A DNA stretch of 64,000 bases from Phaeosaccion multiseriatum (lineage: Eukaryota > Ochrophyta, other classes): assembly GCA_965112735.1 (NCBI GenBank), contig OZ218950.1, positions 1,426,001-1,490,000 of the forward strand. Reading direction: 5' to 3'. Shown here piece after piece: positions 48,279 to 57,622 of this stretch (the first letter of the stretch is position 1; the number at the start of each line of letters is the position of its first letter). A program made the position numbers and the translations under genes. Below the pieces are notes generated by a model. The model ran no database searches, had not been told where the DNA came from, and saw only the letters and a list, made by a program, of their open reading frames with translations.

Positions 48279-49782
48279 TTGTCTTCTCCCCTTCTCCCCC
48301 AGCTACTACTCCTGTGACACCAACCGCTGCTGCTGCTGCTGCTCCCTCTTCCCCCTCTCTCCCCTCTGTGCCCTTCCCAGCAATCCTCCCTGCTGCTGCT
48401 GCTCCTTCTGCTGCTGCTGCATCACCAACTGCTACCTCCTTTCTTGCTTGTCCCTCAGTCAGCCCCGTCCTCACGTCTCTCCAGCAGTCTGGATGCTCGG
48501 GATGTGTTGAGGAGAGTACTCCTTGACTTATGAGTTCGTACGAGCCGCTGAGCAGCTCCACGCTCTCCGGCGGCGGTGAAGCCCCCCCGGGGGGATGGGT
48601 ACCCACCTGGGGTTCTCTCTCTCTCCAGCCGGCACGAAGATACTCTTTCGAGTGAATGAATAAAATGAAGCGAAATGTGAGGGGTGGGTTGGTTGGATGG
48701 TTGGTTGGTTGGTTGGTTGGTTGGTGTGCAGTCGCTCGTTTCCGGTCTCCGTACCTTCCATACGTTGAGGAAACGCCATGTTCTCTCACAGACATTCCTT
48801 GACAGAACGTTCTGACCACCACCACCACCCCGACATGGTTTAGCTTTAGTTTCAGTTGAGTAGACCCACGCACCTGTCTGCAACGATCTTTGTACGTTGA
48901 AGTCCCCACATACAACAAGCCGCTCCCCTCCGCTCTCCTCCACGCTACGGCGACTGTTGCCACCACTACTACCTCCTCCTACTCGTACTCCTACTCCTCC
49001 CCATCCTCTACCATCTCTGGGCTTGTTGTGTGCATCTAGGAAGTCCGTCACGAGCCTGGCAGGTGGTGGCGGTGGTGGTGGTGGTGGTGGTGGTGGAGGA
49101 GGAGGAGGAGGAGGAGGAGGAGGAGGAGGAGGAGGAGGAGGAGGAGGAGGAGGAGGAGGAGGAGGAGGAGGAGGAGGAGGAGGAGGAGGAGGAGGAGGAG
49201 GAGGAGGAGGAGGAGGAGGAGGAGGAGGAGGAGGAGGAGGAGGAGGAGGAGGAGGAGGAGGAGGAGGAGGAGGAGGAGGAGGAGGAGGAGGAGGAGGAGG
49301 AGGAGGAGGAGGAGGAGGAGGAGGAGGAGGAGGAGGAGGAGGAGGAGGAGGAGGAGGAGGAGGAAGAGGAAGAGGAGGAGCAGGAAGAGGAAGAGGAAGA
49401 GGAGGAGGACGAGGAGCAGGAAGAGGAGGAGGAGGAGGAGGAGAAGGAGGAGGATGGAGGATGGAGCAATGGGAGTTAATGGGGGTACCACACACACACA
49501 CACACACAAACACACGCATGGACCTGCTTGCTTGCTTCTTGCTTGCTCCTAGCAGGGGGCTTGAGCGTTGTCTGCCCACTCTACACCCTCGGCAGCATAC
49601 CTTACGAGTTGATAGGTTTGGCTGACCTTGACCTGTGGATCCTGAGGGTTGGAGGCAAGGTGTGCGTTCACCACCACGAAGGACCCATCATCATCATCAT
49701 CATCATCCTCATCCCCCTCATCATTATTCTCATCAGATGCTGCCCCTGCAGCGCCTGCTTGCTCTACAGCTGCTTCTCCTCG

Positions 49783-49880
<98 letters not shown>

Positions 49881-52800
49881 CTTCATGCTTTCGTGCCTCC
49901 TCCTCCTCCTCCTCCTCCTTCAACAGGCGAAAGCGAGCCATCGCCACAACTTGGGGCTTGTTCCTTGTCAACTGATCGAGCTTGGGGGCGCCCTTCTTCC
50001 ATGCAGAGGGGAGCCCTTCGCTCAAAGGCACACATTTGGCCTCACCTAGCAGCTCAAGTCGGTCCTTCCTGTAAAAGATGGCGTTACCGAAAGAGGTTCG
50101 CCTCTGTTCGGAGGGGGGGATGGCAGTGGATGGAGGGAGCGAGGGATTGAGTTAGGCCCAGTCCAGATGGCGTATCCAGTGATGAGGAGCCGTCTCCCTG
50201 GTCTGGGGCCGGAGGCAGGCACATCAATACCTCAAACCCCCTTCTTCCCTCCGCGTCGCCCCTCCTTTCCTTCACCCCCACCCCGTCACTACCTCCCCCC
50301 CTTCCACCCCTTCTTCCCCCTCCCCTCCTTACCCTACTTTATCCTCCCCCTCCCCTCAGACACTAATTCTTAGGTTGATTCCTGTAAGTCAATAAAGTTC
50401 TCTCCCATCTCCCCTCCTTTCTCTCTCCCGTCCCCCCCTCGTCACCTTCTCGGAAGACTTGAACTCCTTTCTTGTGCGCAGATTGGATGCATACACAACT
50501 TCCCCATCCAGGCCAAGCTCCGCCATCATCCTTCGCCAACTGTGATCCAGGGAGAAGGGCGTCACCTCCTGTAGACACACAATGTCGAGAGGAGCCCCCA
50601 TAGCGTGTTGGTAGTACGCCATCTCGTTCCGAAAGGACGCGAATCGCCAGCGCCATAGCCTGTTGTGTGAGAGGGGGGGGGGGGGAGTGAGAATGAGAGC
50701 AGGTGTATTGGCATAATAGAGGGGCCAAATTACTCGTAAGTAAGAAGGCAAGACAGTAAGTTGTGTGAGACACATACACACCTGGAGACGACAGGGCAGG
50801 ACTTGTGCATCGTAAGGAAGTGAGTGAGTCAGTAAGCAGGTGTGGGTGTGTTGTTGACATACACACATACATACATACATACATACATACATACATACAT
50901 ACATACATACATACATACATACGTACATACATACATACATACATACGTACATACATACATACATACATACGTACATACATACATACATACATACATACAT
51001 ACATACATACATACATACATACATACATACATACATAAAAACATGCATACATACACGTAACCTTATACACATCCATGTGTAATGTTATGTACCTGGGGAC
51101 AAGAGGGCAGTACTTGTGCATTTTGCCTCTGCCGTTTCTCGGGGCAAGCACGTTGTACGTGAGAAGCCGCACCCCACAAGAAGCGTCGTCGTCATTTGCG
51201 TCGCCAGTTGTGTCGCCATTTGGTGCGCTTGTTGTTCTGTCCACCACTCCTCCGCGGGGCGTGACCCATTGTCGCTCTTGCGGGCACGAGGTGGGGACTG
51301 TCAAGAGGAGGAGGAGGAGGAGGAGGAGGAGGAGGAGGAGGAGGAGGAGGAGGAGGAGGAGCAGCAGCAGCAGCAGCAGCAGCAGGAGGAGGAGGAGGAG
51401 GAGGAGGAGGAGGAGGAGGAGGAGGAGGAGGAGGAGGAGGAGGAGGAGGAGGAGGAGGAGGAGGAGGAGGAGGAGGAGGAGGAGGAGGAGGAGGAGGAGG
51501 AGGAGGAGGAGGAGGAGGAGGAGGAGGAGGAGGAGGAGGAGGAGGAGGAGGAGGAGGAGGAGGAGGAGGAGGAGGAGGAGGAGGAGGAGGAGGAGGAGGA
51601 GGAGGAGGAGGAGGAGGAGGAGGAGGAGCAGTAGGAGGAGGAGGAGGAACGCGAGAGAGAGAGAGAGAGAGCGGATGGGGGAGGCTGTTAGCCAACTGCA
51701 GAGAGAGAGGGCGTGGTGGTGGTTTTCTGTTGTCTTTTTGTCAACTAGCTGGGCAAGGGTAGACAAGGGAAGAATTTATAGATATACTTCTACATATTGT
51801 ATCTTCGGAAGTACGATACAGTTTCGTTGCAATCACTGCACTATATACCATACCGTACGTTCTGCCTTACGTACCGTTGGCGGGACGTTCCTTGAAGGGT
51901 TTGGTGGTGTGCACAGCGAGCCTGACGGATATTTGCCTACCCTCTAGCTGTCGTCCTAAGGGGAAAGGGGGGGGGGGATATGGCAGTGGACGGGATGGAA
52001 TGGGTGGGGTGGGATGGCAGTGGATGATGGGACGGGGGTGGGTGGACAGACCACCGACACGACCCCAGGACACTTGCCCCACGTACACATGAGACAAACA
52101 CACGCATACAGTTACACAAATTCTTCGGTTGATTCCCAACAGTCAATAGTATGCAAAAGACGGACCGTCATAGCCTTGGATGGCTCGCTGGGCTTGCTCC
52201 TCCGTAGCGAAGGATACAAAGCCATAGCCCTTGCATGCACCAGTCTACGCAGCGGAGGGAGAGAGGGGAGAGGGGAGAAGAGACGAAAGATGAGACGTAC
52301 GTTGAGAGCAAGCTCGAAGATGAGATGGACACGTCGTGTTGCCGTAGCTTGGGACAGTACGCCAACAGAAGGCCCTCCTCTCTCTCTCTCTCTGCCTCAT
52401 CCCGATCGGCCTGCTCCGCTCCCTCCGCCCCCCCCGTCTCTCTCTCACTCACTGACTCACTCACTTAACTCACTTACTTACTGACTCACTGACTCCCTCC
52501 CTCCCTCCCTCTCTCACTCACACACTTACTCAGTGAAGCACTCAATCACCCACTGATTTACTCACTCACTTACACACTTTTTCACTCACTCACCCACTCA
52601 CCAAGCCACCCACTCACTCACCCACCTCACTCACTCACTCACTCACTCACTCACTCACCTCATGGTCCTCGACAACGCGGCAGTGCAGCACTTCGCCAAA
52701 CGCACTGAAGGCCTTTGTGAGAGCCTTCGTGGTCATGGAACAGCTCAAGCTCGACACGAACAGCTCCACCGCGTAAAACGCGCCATCGTCACACGCCGAC

Positions 52801-52897
52801 ACTGGTTGCCCCCAGTCCCATTTCTTCTTTCTTCGTGAAGGGGCTGGCGAGGACGCTGCTGTAGATTGAGTTACCCTCAGATTCCATCTCCTCTGCA

Positions 52898-52932
<35 letters not shown>

Positions 52933-53078
52933 GCACTCTGCCCAATTCCTCGCCCCCTCTCGCCCCCCGCTCTTGCCGGGCTGGTTGTTACTCTTGTTGG
53001 GTTGGGTGGAAAGTGGAAGCAACTAGCCTCCCGAAAGGCGCCAATGGATATGAGAATACATAGATAAGAGAGCCCCAT
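47426..53078 (-). CDS. RRM plus CCR4/nocturnin-type EEP nuclease, plastid-type presequence (gene H)
   Basis: Ten exons (53078-52659, 52244-52166, 51955-51875, 51297-51093, 50659-50446, 50103-49601, 49055-48896, 48606-48116, 47942-47884, 47625-47426) close in frame at 2,412 bp, or 803 residues. The start MGLSYLCILISIGAFREASC|FHFPP is a signal peptide with a Phe-led transit sequence. Residues 110-190 form a complete RRM: ELFVSSLS, FGEVLHCRVVEDHETGACKGYGFVSF (split over exons 1/2) and LEGRQISVRLA. The exonuclease-endonuclease-phosphatase domain follows: LLTYNVLA, DIVCLQEV, AIFYRKDRLELL, VVVNAHLASNP, VVCGDFN, HPLRLQDAY, FEGRLDYILVS and NTAWPSDH. All catalytic positions are kept. Poly-Gln and Glu inserts interrupt the domain. 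This family removes poly(A) or acts on 2',5'-linked or NADP substrates; an organellar RNA deadenylase is a reasonable guess. The exon 7/8 junction (GDFN|V) is the least certain. Confidence 0.8.
49056..49600 (-). other. Gene H intron 6, almost all (CCT)n
   Basis: On plus it is (AGG)n from about 49097 to 49465. In the transcript it is a CCT tract of about 370 bases running through CCACCA to CTGCCAG|GCTCGTG. Donor CGTAAG|GTATGC; phase 2. Confidence 0.75.
49784..49867 (+). repeat. (GTT)n microsatellite, poly-Gln inside the EEP domain of gene H
   Basis: About 26 triplets in exon 6 encode a Gln run within a variable loop of the nuclease, before FVVVNAHLASNP. Confidence 0.9.
50866..51056 (+). repeat. 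(ACAT)n tetranucleotide repeat in gene H intron 4
   Basis: About 190 bp of CATA repeats with occasional CGTA units, inside the intron 50660-51092. Confidence 0.9.
51298..51874 (-). other. Gene H intron 3 with 320-bp (CCT)n tract
   Basis: Donor CCAACG|GTACGTAAG; acceptor CTTGACAG|TCCCCACC; phase 1. The plus strand shows (AGG)n at 51307-51640, broken by a (CAG)7 run at 51361-51383. In the transcript this is a continuous pyrimidine tract ending seven bases before the acceptor. Confidence 0.75.
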
Positions 53079-53307
53079 TAGATAGCGTACTAACGTCCAC
53101 TCACTCTACCGCAGATCGACATCAGGCACAAAGTGACGGAAGCAAGATGCACACAGCTTTCCGGAAGGAAGAGAAGGAAAAAGCTAAAATAAAAAATGTG
53201 TGAAAGAGGCAAGCGATGTAAAAATCACAGCCATCCAGTGCCATCTGATGAAGCCTCATTCCATCGATCCGAATCTCCCAAGCCTTCTCATCAATAAATC
53301 GCCGGCT
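53079..53307. promoter_or_regulatory. 229-bp head-to-head promoter of genes H and I
   Basis: It separates the ATG codons of H (minus) and I (plus). It is comparatively AT-rich and repeat-poor and contains one diverged family-2 element (ATCCAGTGCCATC, near 53234). Confidence 0.4.
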
Positions 53308-53334
53308 ATGGCGGACAACGGGCAGGGCGCCGCC

Positions 53335-53365
<31 letters not shown>

Positions 53366-56300
53366 AACAGCAGCAGCAGCTGCTGAACCGCTTCGTCCAG
53401 CTGTGTAGCTCTTCGCCGGATGTGAGTTGGGGGAGCGGACGAAGGGAAGCAGCAAGTGTTGGGTTGTATTTCTTCTCCCACCCCTCTTACCACTTATTAT
53501 CGATTCGTTGGTCTTTCTTCATTCACTTCCCCCTCTGCTCCCCCCCATCTGGTCTTGTCCTCTGCTCACTTCCGCATCACCCCCGTTACCATGGTCACCA
53601 CCATGTCTCCTTCCACTCCCGCTGCTTAACGCCCCCCCCCCCCCCCCCCCGCAAATTGCATCCCCGCCCCCCCCCCCCCCCCTCTCCTCCACCACCATCT
53701 AGCCGAACGGCATCCACGACAACACCCTGAAGGCGGAGTTCGGTGATCTCTACCCCAACCTCGTCACCTCTCTCAACTCCCTCTTGGCTGAGAACAGACT
53801 CGTACTCAAGGAGGGGGCAGATCACAGCCTGTGGTACAAGCTCGTGGAGGGGGAGAGAGCGCAGAAGCTCAATGGGCTAACGCCTGAGCAGATGATGATC
53901 TTTCAGGTGGGTGCGTGGGTGGGTGGGGTGGGTAGGTGGATGGGTGGGTCCGTGTCTGTCTCTGTTGCTCACTCAATCACATAGCACTCACTCACTTACT
54001 CATACGCGCAGTCACTCACTTACTCACTCACTAACTCACGTACTCGTGAGTATATAGACCTCATGAATGGTACTCCTTCTAACAGTTTTTCAACGCCTCT
54101 GGGTGGTGATGCCCCGTTGACCCCTGAATCTTCTTCCCTCTCCCTCCCCTTCCCCCTGCCCCTCCTCCCCCTCGCCTCGCGACCCCCAAACAAAACAACA
54201 AGGTGATTGAGAGGTCGGGCAACAAAGGCATTTGGACGCGGGACATCAAGAATCACACCAGTGTGCAACAGCAGACGCTGACCAAGGGCCTCAAGGTGCT
54301 CGAAGGGAGACAACTCGTCAAGAGCGTCAAGAGCGTCACCAGCAAGAGCAAGAAGCTCTACATGCTGTACGACTTGGGTAAGGCTGATTTCGTAAGGTGG
54401 GGTGGGTGGGAAAGGTGGGTGAGTGATGATGATGCTGGATCAGTTTATTATTTAGACCCTACTTCCTCGCAACACCAACCGAAAGACGATCGGGTCAGGG
54501 GTGAGGGGTGAGGGATAGATTGGCTTCTCTGCTCTGTGCGTGGTCTGCTCGCTTCCTCCTCACACCTCCCTCCCTCCCCTCCTTCCCTGCCCTCCCCTCT
54601 CACCCCCCCCTTTGCCCCACTCCCAGCACCTTCAAAGGAGATCACCGGAGGGCCGTGGTACACCGAGCAGGAGTTCGATCACGAGTTTATCGAGGTCAGA
54701 CAGGCAGTGAGGGGAGGGGGGAAGGAGGGAGGAGGGTGGGAGGGAGGGAGGGAGGGAGGGAGGAGGTAGGTAGGTAGGGAGGTAGGGAGGAGAGAGGAGG
54801 TTGGGAGGGAGGGAAGGAGAGGGAGAGACGGCGTGCTGGGGGGAGCCTGCTGCTGTGGACCTCAACAAGCGCCGAGGGGAAGGCGACGGCGAGTTGAGGG
54901 GAAGTGGAAGGGAGCTGGAGGAGCTCTCCACTCGCCATGCCCTTTCACTCACTTCATCTCTCACCTCATGTTCATCCCATCGTCTCCCTACTACTTTCAC
55001 CTGCCTCCACCCTCCCCACCCCTCCCCTCCCCTCCCGTCCCCCCCCCCCCTTTCCTCCCCTCCTCTCACCTCCCCTTCCCTTCCCACCCCTCCCCTCACC
55101 TCACCTCCCCTCCCCTCCTCCATCCGCCTCCTCAGGCCCTGTCCAAATTCATAACGGCCTTTGTGAAGGATAAGTTGAAGGCGTCGCTGGATGATATCAC
55201 AGGTGCACGATTGATTGAATTTGAAGTGAATTCATTTATTCATTCATTCATTCATTCATTCTCTATCCCTCCCCCAAAGTCACGGAGGAATACGCACTTT
55301 GTGCGCTTTGCTCGAGCTTTTGACACATTGCTCACCATTGTTGGGCGACTGACCTTGATCCTTGACTCTGCCCCCCTGACCCTGACCCTGACCTTTACAT
55401 TGACCCTCACTCTCACTCTCACCCTCACTCTCACTCTCACTCTCACCTCCTCACCCTCTACCTTACCTTCACCCTCGCCCTCACCCTCACCCTCCCCTTG
55501 ACCCTCATCCTCATCCTCTCTCAACCCCTCACACTCACACCCATCCTCACCCTCACCCTCACCCGCACCCTCCCCTTGACCCTCATCCTCACCCTCACCC
55601 TTATCATCATCTTCATCCTCACCCTCACCCTCAAACCCTCATCCTCACCCTCACCCTCACCCTCATCCTCACTCTCACCACCTCACCCTCATCCTCACCC
55701 TCATCCTCAACTCTCACCCCTCATCCTCACCCTCATCCTCACTGTCACCCTCACCCTCACCCTCATCCTCACTCTCACCACCTCACCACATCACCCTGCC
55801 CCTGCCCCTCCCCCTGCTCCTGACCCTGCCCTTGCACCTGTCCCACACAGACCGAGTGAAGGTGTCGGGCATTTCCAAAGTGGAGCTGTCACGAGAGGAC
55901 GTCAAATTGGTGGTCAACACACTGGTGTTTGACGGGGCCTTGGAAGAGGTGAGTACCAGGTGTCAGATCGTCTTTTGTATTTCAGTACCTATTGTCAGCC
56001 CCTCGCTCCACTCCTGCCCCACTCCCCTCCACTCCCACTCCCCTGCCCTCCCCTCTGCTCCACTCCACTCCCTTCCACTCCCTCTCCCCTCCCCTCCCAT
56101 TCCTTCCTTCCCTCTACTACTCTGCTCTCTCTTATTTTTCGTGCGAGACTTTGCTAGAACGCACTCTCACCCCCTTGCCCTCTCCTCCCCTTACCTCCCG
56201 CCACTCCACTTCCATCCCTCCCCTCCCCCCCCTCCCATCCCGCCACTCCCCTTCCGCCCCTCCCCTCCTTTCCTTTTACTCTTCCCCTCCCCTCCCCTCC

Positions 56301-56558
56301 CCTCCCCTCCCTCCACTCTTCCCCTCCCGCACACTCTCTCTGTATGATTGGCAGGTACGAGGCTTTTCCAACGCCTTGGGGGTGATGGAGTTCAAAGTAG
56401 CTCAGGACATCAACCGCTTCAATCAGTTCACCGACGTGCCCTGCGGGGTGTGTCCGGTGGTGGATCAGTGCTGTGAGAACGGTGTCATCTCCCCTGCCAC
56501 GTGTGTGTACCTGACAAAGTGGCTGGACTTGCCAGATGACCCGGAGAATCTGTTTTGA
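53308..56558 (+). CDS. RPC34: RNA polymerase III subunit RPC6/RPC34 (gene I)
   Basis: Seven exons (53308-53421, 53703-53906, 54203-54377, 54627-54694, 55136-55202, 55851-55948, 56355-56558) encode 309 residues. A poly-Gln start precedes two winged-helix domains. The first holds LVTSLNSLLAENRLVLKE and LWYKLVE. The second holds VIERSGNKGIWTRDIKNHT, TLTKGLKVLEGRQLVKSVKSV and KKLYMLYDL. TGGPWYTEQEFDHEFIE and ITAFVKDKL follow. The C-terminus carries the family's iron-sulfur cysteines in PCGVCPVVDQCCENGVISPATC and ends with a short acidic helix. The length matches other RPC34 proteins (about 310-350). It works in the RPC82/34/31 subcomplex that opens tRNA and 5S promoters. Intron 5 is filled with a CACCCT-type repeat. 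Confidence 0.92.
53635..53682 (+). repeat. Poly-C runs in gene I intron 1
   Basis: Two runs of about 17 and 14 C bases flank GCAAATTGCATCCCCG shortly before the acceptor at 53702. Their length is prone to sequencing error. Confidence 0.85.
55377..55800 (+). repeat. (CACCCT)n/(CATCCT)n hexanucleotide minisatellite in gene I intron 5
   Basis: Over 400 bp of CCTCAC/CCTCAT/CCTGAC units fill the intron up to the acceptor CACACAG|ACCGAG. A short run of the related unit GGGTCA lies at 36232-36260 in gene E. Confidence 0.9.
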
Positions 56559-57611
56559 TTGCTTACCAGATTGTTACCAGGCAGGGCAATCAATGTTGGG
56601 CCTTGGACCTGTGTTCGCTTGGAGCGATCGCAGTGTTCCTTCCGGTCACGGCAAATCATCCGAGATGTTTGTCCTTTGTGTTTTGTGTCGTGTCAAGGCA
56701 AAGAGGATCTTCCTTGATGGGCTTCCTCTTGGGCTTTTCACTTGCGTCCTGTGGCCTCTTTTGTTTTGCGTTAGAAAGCCAAGAAGAAAACAAGAAAGGA
56801 AGAAGGACGGAGCTGAAGAAAAGCCCAAGACGAAGCCAATCAAGCCCTGTTTGCCTTACACGATACGATAAGTTGATTGGATTCGTCTTCCCTTCCTGCT
56901 GAGTGCAGTAGCAGTACCCATCCTTCGACGAGTGTAGGGCATCATGCATCGTGTGTGTCAAAATGGCCTTCAAATTGATTTTAAAAACACTTGCCCACCA
57001 CTACTCTCTTTCTCTCTTCTCGTCGCTATCTACTTATTTGGTTGGTTTCCGTCCTGTGTAATAACCTCGGGAGGGGAAACGGCCGTTCGCCGCAGTGTCC
57101 TTTGGAATGACGGTCCAAAGCTCTGCTTGTGGGTAGACGCATTTCAAAACTTCTCCCCATCATCAGCCAGTGGCCCTTTGTTCTCTCACCCCCCCCCCCC
57201 CCCCCCCCGCTATCTCGAACCCTAGTATATAAAATTCGTGCTGCTTGCACGCACTCAAATCCACCCTCTGGGTCCGTATCGTACAGCCCCCTTTTGGCGA
57301 AGGACAGCAGACAACCAACACGCCTGCTACGCCTCCCACTCGCCATTGTTCTCTCTCTCTCTCATGGACGCGGGTCACATACGATGCTCCTTCCCTCCCT
57401 CCAGCAAGGCAGGCAAGCCCCCACCCAAAAAACCGAAGAACCACCTCTCTTCCTTCGTCTGTTTGTGCTCTCCAGACCAAAGAACAAAACCGACACTTCG
57501 TCCCTCCCTCCCTCCCTCATGTCCTTTCCCTTCCTCTTGGGGGCCGGGGAAGAGCTTTTGCCTCTCTATGACCCTTTAGAGGCCCAATTTGAGGCCCATT
57601 TAGAGGCCCAC
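56559..57611. other. Convergent 1-kb gap between genes I and J
   Basis: Downstream flanks of both genes. It is less GC-rich and less repetitive than the rest of the window. It holds a 19-base C run at 57190-57208 and no convincing gene. Several 60-115-codon frames on both strands overlap each other without domain signal. Confidence 0.6.
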
Positions 57612-57622
57612 TTAGAGGCCCA
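57575..57622 (+). repeat. 12-bp tandem repeat over the gene J stop codon
   Basis: Four copies of (T)TTAGAGGCCCA-like units. The minus-strand TAA stop of gene J (57614-57612) lies inside the third-to-fourth unit. Confidence 0.8.

Larger units (their letters stand above)
85..52025. repeat. Dispersed family 2, 10-bp unit ATCCACTGCC
   Basis: A tandem of five units lies at 149-200. Other copies: 85-97, 1397-1409, 2829-2845 (minus), 9358-9371, 17272-17306 (minus), 17635-17650 (minus), 30288-30300, 30327-30339, 42381-42393, 44746-44760, 46079-46100, 46150-46200, 46764-46777, 50117-50135 (minus) and 51977-52025 (minus). Many stand a short distance upstream of a 3' splice site in the sense orientation. 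Confidence 0.8.
32466..52150 (+). repeat. Dispersed family 3, about 35 bp, AATTCTTCGGTTGATTCC then TAAGTCAATAAA
   Basis: Copies at 32536-32570, 50365-50400 and 52119-52150; a diverged one at 32466-32503; possibly a fragment at 40106-40130. The three good copies lie within the first 15-80 bases of introns of the minus-strand genes E and H. Confidence 0.75.

Noticed and set aside
48897-49625. Plus-strand frame of poly-Gly, and overlapping poly-Glu, poly-Ser and poly-Leu frames
   Set aside because: They are all readings of the (AGG)n tract in gene H intron 6.
51867-51875. In-frame TAA directly after the RRM, which would end a separate small RRM gene
   Set aside because: A strong donor (AACG|GTACGTAAG) precedes it and joins in phase to the nuclease exon; kept as an alternative in the fusion finding.
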